Translations under genes and position numbers: made by a program | Assembly (NCBI RefSeq): GCF_900111315.1 | Contig: NZ_FOGU01000006.1 | Coordinates: 62,001 to 126,000, forward strand | Length of the DNA: 64,000 nt | DNA from: Tranquillimonas rosea | GTDB taxonomy: Bacteria > Pseudomonadota > Alphaproteobacteria > Rhodobacterales > Rhodobacteraceae | Reading direction: 5' to 3' | Shown here: positions 35,385-43,787 of the stretch, piece by piece | How positions within the stretch are numbered: position 1 is the first letter of the stretch | Layout of the letters: every line of letters begins with the position of its first letter | The notes under the pieces: model-generated | What the model saw: only the letters and a program-made list of their open reading frames with translations | Databases searched by the model: none | Told to the model about the DNA's origin: nothing

Positions 35385-36752
35385 TCAGCCCTGCACCTCG
35401 TTGCCGACGATCTTCTGGTCGCCCTTGAGCCCGATCGGCAGGCTTTCGAGATACGCGTTCGGTGCGCGCCCGTCGTAGGGGATGCCGTCGATGATGTCGG
35501 AGGCCGGGGTCGGTGCGCGGTAGCCGTCGCTGTCCCAGGGGAAGTCGGATTCTGCGGCGTGGCCCTCGTCGACCAGCTGGCGGGCGGCCTCGAGATAGAT
35601 CGCGGGCTTGTAGACCGAGCGGGCGATCTCGTCGTACCAGCCGTCGTCCTTGGCCTCTTCGATCTGGCCCCAGCGGCGCATCTGGGTGAGATACCAGATC
35701 GCGTCCGAGTAGAACGGGTACGTGGCGTTGTAGCGGAAGAACACGTTGAAGTCGGGCACCTCGCGGGTGTCGCCCTTTTCATACTCGAAGGTGCCGGTCA
35801 TCGAGTTGGCGATGACCTCTTCGTCGGCGCCGACATATTCGGGACGCGAGAGAATCTCGACCGCCTCGTCGCGGTTCGCGTTGCCGTTCTCGTCCAGCCA
35901 CATCGCGGCGCGGATCAGCGCCTTGGTCACGGCGATGGTGGTGTTGGGGTTCTCCTCGGTGAAGGCGGCGGTCAGGCCGAACACCTTCTCGGGGTTGTTC
36001 TTCCAGATCTCGTAGTCGGTGATCACCGGCACGCCTATGTCCTTGAACACCGCCTGCTGGTTCCAGGGCTCGCCCACGCAATAGCCGTGGATCGTCCCGG
36101 CCTCGAGCGTGGCGGGCATCTGCGGCGGCGGCGTGACCGAGAGGAACACGTCGGCGTCGATCTGGCCGGTGACGTTCTCGGGGCCGTAATAGCCGGGATG
36201 GATGCCACCGGCGGCCAGCCAGTAGCGCAGCTCGTAATTGTGGGTCGAGACGGGGAAGACCATCCCCATGTTGAAGCGCTCGCCGCGGTTGCCGAACTCT
36301 TCGACCACGGGGGCCATCGCCTCGGCCGAGATCGGGTGCTTGGGCAGGCCGTCGGCGTTCTCGGGTATGTTGGGTTTCATCTGTTCCCAGACGGCGTTGG
36401 ACACGGTGATGCCGTTGCCGTTGAGATCCATCGAGAAGGGCGTGACGATGTGCGCCTCGGTGCCGTAGCCGATGGTCGCGGCCAGCGGCTGACCGGCCAG
36501 CATGTGCGCGCCGTCGAGCTGTCCGTCGATCACCCCGTCGAGCAGAACCTTCCAGTTGGCCTGCGCCTCGAGCGTGACGAAGAGGCCCTCGTCGAAGAAG
36601 TATCCCTGTTCATAGGCGACGGCGAGCGGCGCCATGTCGGTGAGCTTGATGAAGCCGAAGGTCAGCACGTCCTTCTCAAGCTCCAGCGTCTGTGCGGTGG
36701 CGGCGCCGGTCAGGAGCGTGCTGGCGGCGAGACCTGCGAGAATGCGGTTCAT
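35385..36752 (-). CDS. nrtA: Nitrate ABC transporter substrate-binding protein
   Basis: 455 residues with a signal peptide (about 1-20, [14 protein letters not shown]). It belongs to the NrtA/NasF family of periplasmic nitrate-binding proteins: [62 protein letters not shown] and [18 protein letters not shown]. The last motif matches the GEPW of the paralogous sensor NasS. It is the first structural gene of the nas operon, preceded by a 282-base leader with an antiterminator target. GGGAC lies before the ATG. Confidence 0.93.
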   Translation of the reverse strand: MNRILAGLAASTLLTGAATAQTLELEKDVLTFGFIKLTDMAPLAVAYEQGYFFDEGLFVTLEAQANWKVLLDGVIDGQLDGAHMLAGQPLAATIGYGTEAHIVTPFSMDLNGNGITVSNAVWEQMKPNIPENADGLPKHPISAEAMAPVVEEFGNRGERFNMGMVFPVSTHNYELRYWLAAGGIHPGYYGPENVTGQIDADVFLSVTPPPQMPATLEAGTIHGYCVGEPWNQQAVFKDIGVPVITDYEIWKNNPEKVFGLTAAFTEENPNTTIAVTKALIRAAMWLDENGNANRDEAVEILSRPEYVGADEEVIANSMTGTFEYEKGDTREVPDFNVFFRYNATYPFYSDAIWYLTQMRRWGQIEEAKDDGWYDEIARSVYKPAIYLEAARQLVDEGHAAESDFPWDSDGYRAPTPASDIIDGIPYDGRAPNAYLESLPIGLKGDQKIVGNEVQG

Positions 36753-36806
36753 TCGGTATCGTCCCCTTTGGGCCCGGACCGTGAGCGAACTGGCATCCGG
36801 GCAAAC

Positions 36807-36868
36807 AAAAAAAGGCCGCTGGACACACCCCGCACGCGAAAATCGTGCGAAGAGCGTCGAGCAGCCTT
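36807..36868 (-). terminator. Leader terminator upstream of nrtA
   Basis: On the minus strand, AAGGCTGCT pairs with AGCGGCCTT (nine pairs, one G-T) and is followed by a run of seven T. The intervening loop holds a second hairpin (CGCACG/CGTGCG). It lies about 50 bases before the nrtA start and directly after the two ANTAR-type hairpins, so transcription would stop here unless NasT binds. Confidence 0.7.
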
Positions 36869-36878
36869 GCTCAGATCA

Positions 36879-36921
36879 CCCAGTCGTTGGGAGAAGTCCG
36901 TCCGTCAGGCGCCGTTGCCTG
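36879..36921 (-). promoter_or_regulatory. Two-hairpin ANTAR (NasT) target in the nas leader RNA
   Basis: On the minus strand, hairpin 1 is CAGGC-AACGGC-GCCTG (36906-36921), a five-pair stem with a hexaloop having A at position 1 and G at position 4. That is the hallmark of ANTAR-protein RNA targets. Hairpin 2 (36879-36891) reads CCC-AACGACT-GGG, again starting AACG, but its closing pair is imperfect. Both lie just before the terminator. NasT (encoded immediately upstream) is an ANTAR protein, so nitrate-dependent antitermination is the likely control. Confidence 0.6.
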
Positions 36922-37034
36922 CTGACACGTCCTGATTGGGACAGCGTGCGATTCCCGGCAAGACGGAATTGCCGCACGGCGGCATTTCCGGCCGGCCGCG
37001 CCGGATCATGGGCCCGGCAGTGATGAGAATTTGG

Positions 37035-38213
37035 TCACTCGTCCGCCGAGGGATCAAAAATCCGGCCATCGAAAAACCGGTCGCGCTGAAGGAAGAGCCG
37101 TCCGGTTTCCGACGCGGCGGGGATCGGCGAGTCGATCGCGCCCTCGAGCTTTTCCGAGGCGCCGGGCATCTCGGCCCCGGTGGGGGAGAGCAGGCGGCGG
37201 TAGAGGTCGGTGCGGAACACGTCGCGTGCGGTGCGGCTGGCCTCGGTCCGGTTCAGCCCGGTGCGCGCGGCCAGCTGCCGGCCGATCCAGGCGGCCTGCG
37301 AGCGCCAGGGGAAGTTCGCGGCGCCGTGGTGGAACTCGATGAAGCGCTCGACGCGCCGCGCCTCGCCCGTGGCCGAGACCGTAAGCCGGCCCGCGAGGGC
37401 GCGGTCGATCACTTCGGCCGGGACGTTCAGATACGCCTCGCGCGACAACAGCTCGGCGGCGGTGGTGCGGCTGGCGGGGTCGCCCAGCCAGCGGCCCGCC
37501 CGCCACAGCGCCCGCATCAGCCGGCCCAGAAGCTGATCCTCGGACGCGGCCCAGTCCTCGCGCACGGCCAGCACCTTCTCCGGCGCGGAGGCCCAGATCG
37601 CGGTGCCCGGCAGCAGCAGCTCGCCCACGCCGTTCTCGACCGCGATGGAGCCCCAGGGCTCGCCCACGCAGAAGGCGTCGATCTCGCCTGCGGCGATCGC
37701 CTCGGCCATCAGCGGCGGGGGCACGGTGTGGATGTCGACAGCCTGCGGCGCGGGCAGGCCGAGGGCGGACAGCCAGTAATACAGAAGCTCGGCATGCATC
37801 GAGAAGGGGAAGGGCACACCGATGCGCAGGCGCCCCTCGGCGGCGGCGATCAGCGCCAGCCCGGCGGCGCGGGCGTCGTCGAAAGCGAAGTCGAACGCCG
37901 CCCCGCGCATCCGCGCGGCGAGCGTGCGGCTGACGCCGATGACCTCTCCGTTGAGCGACAGCAGGAGCGGCGCCGACAGCCGCGTGGCGATGCCGCCCAG
38001 CCCCAGCGCCATCGCCACCGGCACCGGCGAGAGCATGTGCGCCGCCTCGACCCGGCCGAAGGCCAGCATGTCGCGCAGGGACGACCACGAGGGCGCGCGC
38101 ACGAGGTCCAACGCGATCCCCTCGGCCCGGGCGAAGCCCATCTCGTGCGCCACCACCAAGGGGGCGGCATCGACGAGCGGGATGAATCCCGCCGAGAGCA
38201 CCGGCTGGCTCAT
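37035..38213 (-). CDS. nasS: NasS nitrate/nitrite sensor (NrtA-like, cytoplasmic)
   Basis: 392 residues related to NrtA but without a signal peptide, hence cytoplasmic. Motifs include AGFIPLVDAAPLVVAHEMGFA, FGRVEAAHMLSPVPVAMALG, FPFSMHAELLYYWLSALG and AFCVGEPWGSIAVENGVGE. In the studied NasST systems NasS binds nitrate or nitrite and releases the RNA-binding partner NasT; without nitrate it holds NasT inactive. It overlaps nasT by an ATGA and precedes the nrtA leader. Confidence 0.92.
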   Translation of the reverse strand: MSQPVLSAGFIPLVDAAPLVVAHEMGFARAEGIALDLVRAPSWSSLRDMLAFGRVEAAHMLSPVPVAMALGLGGIATRLSAPLLLSLNGEVIGVSRTLAARMRGAAFDFAFDDARAAGLALIAAAEGRLRIGVPFPFSMHAELLYYWLSALGLPAPQAVDIHTVPPPLMAEAIAAGEIDAFCVGEPWGSIAVENGVGELLLPGTAIWASAPEKVLAVREDWAASEDQLLGRLMRALWRAGRWLGDPASRTTAAELLSREAYLNVPAEVIDRALAGRLTVSATGEARRVERFIEFHHGAANFPWRSQAAWIGRQLAARTGLNRTEASRTARDVFRTDLYRRLLSPTGAEMPGASEKLEGAIDSPIPAASETGRLFLQRDRFFDGRIFDPSADE

Positions 38214-38794
38214 GACAGGAGCCCTGCCGCCGTGACCAGCGCTTCGGCCACGTCGGCGACCTTGCGCCCCTGGTCCATCGCCGTCTTGCGCAACAGCGCG
38301 TAGGCCTCGTCCTCGTCCAGTCCGCGGGCCTTCATCAGCAGGCCCTTGGCGCGGTCGATGACCTTGCGCTCCTCGAGCGCGCGCTTGGTGGTCGCAAGCT
38401 CGGTCCGCATCTGGCGGAACATGTGGAAGCGGGCGACGGCGGCGTCGAGCACGGGCTTCAGCCTGTCGGCGCGCATGCCGTCGACGACATAGGCCGAGAC
38501 GCCGGCCTCGATCGCGGCCTTGGTCAGGTTCGCCTCGCTGCGGTCCACGAACATCGCCACGGGCCGCTCCAGCGGGCTGGAGGCGAGGGTGAGCTCTTCG
38601 AGCGTGTCGCGCGAGGGGTTGGCGATGTCGATCAGCACCACGTCGGGGTCGCGCTCGGAGATGCGCCGGGCAAGCCCGGTCTGTTCCGAGATCACGTGGA
38701 TGTCGAAATCGCCCGCGTCGCGCAGGCTGTCCACGATCAGCAGCGCGCGCTCGCGGTCCTGTTCGACGACGACGACGGAGAGACGGTCACTCAT
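38210..38794 (-). CDS. nasT: NasT antiterminator (response-regulator-like with ANTAR domain)
   Basis: 194 residues. The N-terminal receiver-like domain (SVVVVEQDRERALLIVDSL) is followed by a C-terminal three-helix ANTAR domain (about 135-190: RALEERKVIDRAKGLLMKARGLDEDEAYALLRKTAMDQGRKV, shown here in part). ANTAR proteins bind paired RNA hairpins and prevent terminator formation. It is the first gene of the nas cluster, and its probable target lies in the leader of nrtA. Control is through sequestration by NasS. Confidence 0.93.
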   Translation of the reverse strand: MSDRLSVVVVEQDRERALLIVDSLRDAGDFDIHVISEQTGLARRISERDPDVVLIDIANPSRDTLEELTLASSPLERPVAMFVDRSEANLTKAAIEAGVSAYVVDGMRADRLKPVLDAAVARFHMFRQMRTELATTKRALEERKVIDRAKGLLMKARGLDEDEAYALLRKTAMDQGRKVADVAEALVTAAGLLS

Positions 38795-38809
38795 GGGGCG
38801 GCGGTCCGG

Positions 38810-38825
38810 TGCATGTTGCGATGCA
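38810..38825. promoter_or_regulatory. Inverted repeat TGCAT-N6-ATGCA just upstream of nasT
   Basis: TGCAT-GTTGCG-ATGCA ends 16 bases before the nasT start codon. It loosely resembles an NtrC half-site pair (TGCAC...GTGCA) but is one base off in each arm. It might be an operator or an mRNA hairpin close to the ribosome binding site. Weak evidence. Confidence 0.25.
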
Positions 38826-38975
38826 GCATGGATTCGGCGGCGGGTTCAATCATCCGCGACCCCGGCGCGCGCCCGTTTGCGCGACAGACCGCGCGACTGC
38901 CCGCAATTTGTGCAACGCGCCGACGCGCGCCCGCCGGGGAAACGTCTTGAGCGTCAGGGATTTGCGGGGAAGCGG

Positions 38976-39049
38976 TGGAGGCGAGTACCGGAATCGAACC
39001 GGTGTAGACGGATTTGCAATCCGCTGCGTAACCACTCCGCCAACTCGCC
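38976..39049 (-). tRNA. tRNA-Cys (GCA)
   Basis: A complete cloverleaf of 74 bases including an encoded CCA. Acceptor arms GGCGAGT and ACTCGCC pair fully, the T-loop contains GGTTCGATTCC, and the anticodon loop TTGCAAA gives GCA for cysteine (anticodon at 39015-39017). It lies alone between nasT and the diguanylate cyclase gene. Nothing else is seen in this 313-base gap except the small inverted repeat before nasT. Confidence 0.97.
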
Positions 39050-39107
39050 TTCGTGGTGGTTTTCAAGGCTCTAGACGATGCGCGCGGGCGGCGCAAGGGG
39101 CGGGGTG

Positions 39108-40208
39108 TCAGGTGCCGGTCTGCAGGCGGGCGCCGGGCAGGGCGACGAGGCGGATCGCGTTGCGGCCGTCGTTCTTGGCGGCGTAGAGGCGGTCGTCGGC
39201 GGCGCCGAAGGCCTCGGGCAGTTCGGGCAGGTCGTCGAAATGCGCGCCCCCGATGCTGGCGGTGACGCCGATGTCGGGGCGGGAGCGGGGGCGGGCCTCG
39301 CGCTCGATCACGGTGCGCAGGCGCTCGGCGGCGCGGGCGGCGTCGGCCTCGGCCACGTCGGGCATCAGGACGGCGAATTCCTCGCCGCCGACGCGGGCCA
39401 CGATGTCGTCGGCGCGGACCACCGACCGCATCGCCTGGGCGGCGGCGACGAGCACCTCGTCGCCCAGCCCGTGACCGTAGGTGTCGTTGATCCGCTTGAA
39501 ATGGTCGAGGTCGGTGACGAGCAGGGCCGTGCCGCGGCGAAAGCTCTTGCGCCGCGTCTCGCCGAACAGGCGTGTGAAGCCGCGGCGGTTGGTGAGCCCT
39601 GTCAGGAAGTCGCGCTCGATCGTCTCGTAGAGGCTGCGCTCGAACCGGGCGCGGTGGCGGGCGGATTCGAGCGCGGCGCCGAACACGAGCGAGCCGAGGA
39701 CATTCGCGAGGACCAGCGTGCCGACGAGTTGCACGATCGTACCGCCGAGCCACGGATCGGGGGCGAACACGAGAGTGACCAGCGACAGCGAGATGGTCAG
39801 GCCCATCGCGACATGGTGGACGAGGCGAAAGCGCTCGGGCCGCAGCCTTGGGTGCGACCATATCAGCCCGATCGCGGCGGCGATCACCATCGTCAGGACG
39901 CCGAACGGCGCCCCTGCGCCGCCGATGGCCAGGCGCGTGACGATCCCGACCGACAGCGCCGTCGCTGCGCCGAGCGGGCCGAGGAACACGCCGGCGAAGG
40001 CGACGAACAGGCTGCGGTTGTCGAGGATGAACCCCTGTTCCAGCACCGTCGGCTGCAGCATCTCGAGCGCCGCGCCAAGGCCGAACACCGCCCCGGCCAG
40101 GACGTGACGCTGCCATTTCTCCCAGCCCAGGCGCTGGAGCGTGCTGTAGGCGAGCGTCGCCAGTGCCATCGTTCCGAGAGCGTCAAAAACGGATAGGGCG
40201 TATTCCAT
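39108..40208 (-). CDS. Membrane diguanylate cyclase (5TMR-LYT sensor plus GGDEF)
   Basis: 366 residues. The N-terminal part (1-180) has about five or six membrane segments, with the LYT-type sequence GFILDNRSLFVAFAGVFLGPLGAATALSVGIVTRLAIGG. The GGDEF domain (about 190-360) has active-site motif GGEEF at 274-278. The product-inhibition site RADD (265-268) sits exactly five residues before it. It should make cyclic di-GMP and be feedback-inhibited. The membrane part is the type found in LytS-like sensors; its ligand is unknown. Divergent from the next gene. Confidence 0.93.
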   Translation of the reverse strand: MEYALSVFDALGTMALATLAYSTLQRLGWEKWQRHVLAGAVFGLGAALEMLQPTVLEQGFILDNRSLFVAFAGVFLGPLGAATALSVGIVTRLAIGGAGAPFGVLTMVIAAAIGLIWSHPRLRPERFRLVHHVAMGLTISLSLVTLVFAPDPWLGGTIVQLVGTLVLANVLGSLVFGAALESARHRARFERSLYETIERDFLTGLTNRRGFTRLFGETRRKSFRRGTALLVTDLDHFKRINDTYGHGLGDEVLVAAAQAMRSVVRADDIVARVGGEEFAVLMPDVAEADAARAAERLRTVIEREARPRSRPDIGVTASIGGAHFDDLPELPEAFGAADDRLYAAKNDGRNAIRLVALPGARLQTGT

Positions 40209-40363
40209 GGGGTGGACCGAACCTTGTTGCGCGCCTGCTATGCCCTCCCGTTAACCGGATTGAAAGGAGGCTGCGACGGCGCGGCGCGGGGCGGCGCTGG
40301 TGCGTCGGCTCGGGGCTTGATAGGGCTGTGCCTCACCCGCCCTTTTCCGGAGCGCCCGTTCCC

Positions 40364-41179
40364 GTGTCCGACCTTGTCGTCAGCCTCACGACCATTCCCT
40401 CCCGCGTGGACACGCTGGGGGATTTCCTTGCGGGGCTGGAGCGGCAGACCCTGACGCCCGATCGGGTCGAGCTGTACGTTCCGCGGCGCTACAAGAAGCG
40501 CAAGCTGGGCCGCCTGCGCAAGCAGGACGTACCCGCCGCGTTCGAGGTGATCGAGTGCGAGGACATGGGTCCGGCGACGAAGATCCTGCCGGCGCTTACC
40601 CGCCACGCGCCCGATACCCGCCTCGTCTATTGCGACGACGACAAGGTCTATCCGCCGGACTGGCTGGCGCGTCTCGCCGCACAGGGCGACCGCTATCCGC
40701 GTGCCTGCATCGCCGACGAGGTGATGTCGGTCGCGACGCAGGCCTACAGGATGCACGCGACGGGCGAGGATCGCGTGGGGCTGGCGGAACGGCTGAGGCG
40801 GCGGATCGCGGGCACCAACCTGCCGCCCGAGTTCTGCGTCGTGGCCGGCTTTGGCGGGGTGCTGGTGAAGCCTCGCTTCTTCGACGCGCTGGTGCAGGAC
40901 ATCCCGGACGTCGTCTGGACGGTGGACGACGTGTGGCTGTCGGCCTGCCTGGCGCGGACCGGCACGCCGATCGTCTGGACGGGACGCGCCGATGGGGCGC
41001 GGGCGGGGAACATCGTGCGCGAGGGGGCCAAGGTGGGCCGGCGGCGGGACGCGCTGATCCGGTACGCCTACAAGGGATACGATCGGGACTCGGCCAATGA
41101 CTACGCCGTCCGCTACGCCATCGAGCATCTCGGCGTCTGGCGACGGTTCCGCGCGGCGCGCAATAGCGCGGCGTCCTGA
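40364..41179 (+). CDS. Glycosyltransferase-like protein of unknown specificity
   Basis: 271 residues. It opens VSDLVVSLTTIPSRVDTLGDFLAGLERQ, a strand-loop typical of GT-A-fold glycosyltransferases. An acidic motif RLVYCDDDKVYPPDWLARL follows, in the place of the metal-binding DxD. A second WTVDDVWLSACLARTG segment resembles the acceptor side. I do not recognise the specific family. No secretion signal is seen. The start is uncertain: GTG 40364 is used because homology-like sequence begins there; GTG 40328 would add 12 residues. It stands alone between the cyclase and the iron-uptake operon. Confidence 0.65.
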   Translation: MSDLVVSLTTIPSRVDTLGDFLAGLERQTLTPDRVELYVPRRYKKRKLGRLRKQDVPAAFEVIECEDMGPATKILPALTRHAPDTRLVYCDDDKVYPPDWLARLAAQGDRYPRACIADEVMSVATQAYRMHATGEDRVGLAERLRRRIAGTNLPPEFCVVAGFGGVLVKPRFFDALVQDIPDVVWTVDDVWLSACLARTGTPIVWTGRADGARAGNIVREGAKVGRRRDALIRYAYKGYDRDSANDYAVRYAIEHLGVWRRFRAARNSAAS

Positions 41180-41239
41180 GCGGGTCGGACCCTAGAACGG
41201 GCTGGACACCGGGAATACCCCACCTTAACAGTCGGGATT

Positions 41240-42796
41240 ATGCGACACCCTGCCTGCCTTTCGAGCCTGCTTGCCCTTTTCCTGAGCGCCGGAGGGCTCG
41301 GCGCGCAGGGGGGATGGGACGATCTCGCCCAGCCGCACCTGGATGTGGTCCCGCGCACCAAAGACGAGGCCGCGCGGATCGCCGCGATCGTCCGGCCCAC
41401 CGAGACGTTCGACGCTGCCGAGCAGTTCGAGGTGAACCAGGCGGGCGCGGCCACGGTGCGGGCCCGCACCAACGCCGACGCGTTCTCGCAGCCCTCGGGC
41501 AACATCCCGTTCGAGCGCGAGCTGGATTTCAAGGTGGGCAACGGGCTGTTCAAGAAGCTCTGGGTGTCGTCGCCGTCCTCGACGCTGGCCTCGGACGGGC
41601 TGGGGCCGCTCTACAATGCGCGGTCCTGCCAGCGCTGCCACCTCAAGGACGGGCGCGGGCGGGCGCCGGAGGGGGCAACGGATCCGGCGGGCATGTTCCT
41701 GCGCATCTCGGTCCCGGCGCCGAGCGATGCCGAGATGAGCGAGATCGAGGCGTTCCTGCTGTCGGTCAACGACGACACCCCGCGGACCCGCCCCGATCCG
41801 ACCTATGGCGGCCAGATCCAGGACAGGGGCGTGCAGGGCCATCCGGGCGAGGGAGAGATGCACGTCACCTACGAGGCGCGCGAGATGGCGCTGTCGGGTG
41901 GCGAGAGTGCCAGCCTGCGCGTGCCGTCCTACGAGATGGCCGATCCCGCCTATGGCCCGCTGGCCGACGACGCGATGCTGAGCCCGCGCGTCGCCCCGCA
42001 GATGATCGGGCTGGGGCTGCTGGAGGCTGTTCCGGCGGCGGACATCCTGGCGGGCGCTGACCCCGGCGATGCCGACGGCGACGGCGTCTCGGGCCGGGCG
42101 CAGGTGGTGTGGTCGTTCGACGAGGGGCGGCCGATGCTGGGGCGGTTCGGCTGGAAGGCCGGGGCGCCGACGATCCGCGAGCAGGCGGCGAGCGCCTTCG
42201 CGGGCGACATCGGCATCTCTTCGCCGGTCTTCGACGCGCCGGCGGGCGATTGCACCGAGGCGCAGGCGGCCTGCCGCGACGCGCCCCACGGCGACGGCGA
42301 CGAACGAGGCACCGAGATCGACGCCGAGGGGCTGGACCTGGTGACGTTCTATTCGCGCAACCTGGGCGTTCCGGCCCGGCGTGATGTGGATGATCCCAAG
42401 GTGCTGCGCGGCAAGGAAGTGTTCTACGAGACCGGTTGCACCGGCTGCCACCGGCCGAAATTCGTGACCTCGCGGCTGGAGGATCAGCCCGAGCAGAGCT
42501 TTCAGCTGATCTGGCCCTATACGGACATGCTGCTGCACGACATGGGGCCGGGCCTGGCCGACGAACGGCCCGAGGGGCGGGCCGACGGGCGCGAGTGGCG
42601 GACGCCGCCGCTCTGGGGCATCGGATTGACCGAGCGGGTCAGCGGACATACGCAATTCCTGCACGACGGGCGCGCGCGCTCATTGCTGGAGGCGATCCTC
42701 TGGCACGGAGGCGAGGCCGAGGCGGCCAGGACGCGCGTCGTGGAGATGCCCCCCGCGGATCGCGCTGCGCTGATCCGCTTTCTGGAGAGCCTGTGA
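41240..42796 (+). CDS. Di-heme oxidoreductase (DUF1111) of an iron-uptake-type operon
   Basis: 518 residues, exported (signal about 1-22, ending SAGGLGAQ). Two c-type haem motifs are present: CQRCH (130-134) and CTGCH (400-404). The LYNARSCQRCHLKDGRG context and FYETGCTGCHRPKFVTS define the DUF1111 family, sometimes called thiol oxidoreductase. It occurs with imelysin proteins in operons regulated by iron and probably handles redox chemistry of iron in the periplasm. It lies 1 base before the imelysin gene. No clear Fur or Irr box was seen in the 60-base gap upstream. Confidence 0.9.
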   Translation: MRHPACLSSLLALFLSAGGLGAQGGWDDLAQPHLDVVPRTKDEAARIAAIVRPTETFDAAEQFEVNQAGAATVRARTNADAFSQPSGNIPFERELDFKVGNGLFKKLWVSSPSSTLASDGLGPLYNARSCQRCHLKDGRGRAPEGATDPAGMFLRISVPAPSDAEMSEIEAFLLSVNDDTPRTRPDPTYGGQIQDRGVQGHPGEGEMHVTYEAREMALSGGESASLRVPSYEMADPAYGPLADDAMLSPRVAPQMIGLGLLEAVPAADILAGADPGDADGDGVSGRAQVVWSFDEGRPMLGRFGWKAGAPTIREQAASAFAGDIGISSPVFDAPAGDCTEAQAACRDAPHGDGDERGTEIDAEGLDLVTFYSRNLGVPARRDVDDPKVLRGKEVFYETGCTGCHRPKFVTSRLEDQPEQSFQLIWPYTDMLLHDMGPGLADERPEGRADGREWRTPPLWGIGLTERVSGHTQFLHDGRARSLLEAILWHGGEAEAARTRVVEMPPADRAALIRFLESL

Positions 42797-42797
42797 C

Positions 42798-43784
42798 ATG
42801 CGCCTGACCCTCGCCGCCCTCATGCTGACCGCAACCCCGGCGCTGGCGGGCGTCGAAGAGGCGATCGACGACCACGTCCTGCCGAACGCCGCGTCCTTCG
42901 CCGAGGCGACGTCGGCGCTGGCGGACACGGCGCGGGACGATTGCACCGCCGGGGCGGTGAAGCCCGCCTGGAACGACGCGTTCGACGCCTGGATGGGGAT
43001 CTCGCACCTGCAGCTCGGGCCGCTGGAAGAGGGCGGGCGCACGCTGGCCATCGCGTTCTGGCCCGACAGCCGGGGCATGGCGCCCCGCGCGATCGCGGGG
43101 ATCGTGGCCGACGAGGACCCGGTGGTTGGTGACGCGGACGCCTTCGCCGAGGTGTCGGTCGCGGCGCGGGGGCTCTTTGCGATGGAGCGGCTGCTCTACG
43201 GCGAGGACTATGCCGGCTACGGAGCCGACAGCTATGTCTGCCGGCTGGTCGAGGCGATGGCGGTGGACCTGTCGCGGTTGGCCGGCGAGGTCGACACGGC
43301 CTGGCGCGACGACTTCGCGCCGACGCTTCGGTCGGCGGGCGAGGCGGGGAACGACCGTTTCCTCGACCGGCGAGAGGCGGCGCAGGCGCTTTATACGGCG
43401 CTGATGACCGGGCTGACCTTCACCGAGACGCAGCGGCTGGCCCGCCCGATGGGCAGTTTCGACCGGCCCCGTCCCGAACAGGCCGAGGCCCGCCGCTCGG
43501 GCCGGAGCCTGCGCAACGTGATCCTGTCGCTCGAGGCGCTGCGCGGGCTGGCCGGGACGCTGTCGAGCGGCGACATCCCGCAGACCGAGGCCGCCTTCGA
43601 CGCCGCGCTGGAGACCGCGCGCGAGCTGGACGATCCGGTCCTGGCGGGCGTGTCCGATCCGCAGGGGCGGCTGGAGGTCGAAGTGCTGAAGCAGCGCGTC
43701 GAGGCCATCCGCCGCGCCGTGGACGGCGAACTCGGCGCCGCGCTGGGCGTCTCGCAGGGGTTCAACTCGATGGACGGAGACTGA
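42798..43784 (+). CDS. Imelysin family periplasmic protein
   Basis: 328 residues with signal peptide (about 1-17, TATPALA). It belongs to the imelysin/M75 family (IrpA/ICMP-like) of periplasmic proteins linked to iron uptake. The usual GxHxxE motif is here GLFAME (125-130): the Glu is kept but the His is replaced by Phe, so metal binding, if any, must differ. Another His lies in MGISHLQLGPLEEGGRT. It sits between the di-heme and DUF1513 genes with gaps of 1 and 3 bases, a conserved trio. Confidence 0.9.
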   Translation: MRLTLAALMLTATPALAGVEEAIDDHVLPNAASFAEATSALADTARDDCTAGAVKPAWNDAFDAWMGISHLQLGPLEEGGRTLAIAFWPDSRGMAPRAIAGIVADEDPVVGDADAFAEVSVAARGLFAMERLLYGEDYAGYGADSYVCRLVEAMAVDLSRLAGEVDTAWRDDFAPTLRSAGEAGNDRFLDRREAAQALYTALMTGLTFTETQRLARPMGSFDRPRPEQAEARRSGRSLRNVILSLEALRGLAGTLSSGDIPQTEAAFDAALETARELDDPVLAGVSDPQGRLEVEVLKQRVEAIRRAVDGELGAALGVSQGFNSMDGD

Positions 43785-43787
43785 GCG

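Noticed and set aside
41180-41239. Fur or Irr box for the di-heme/imelysin operon
   Set aside because: I looked for an AT-rich palindrome or ICE-type motif and saw none convincing in the 60-base gap; control may come from further upstream.
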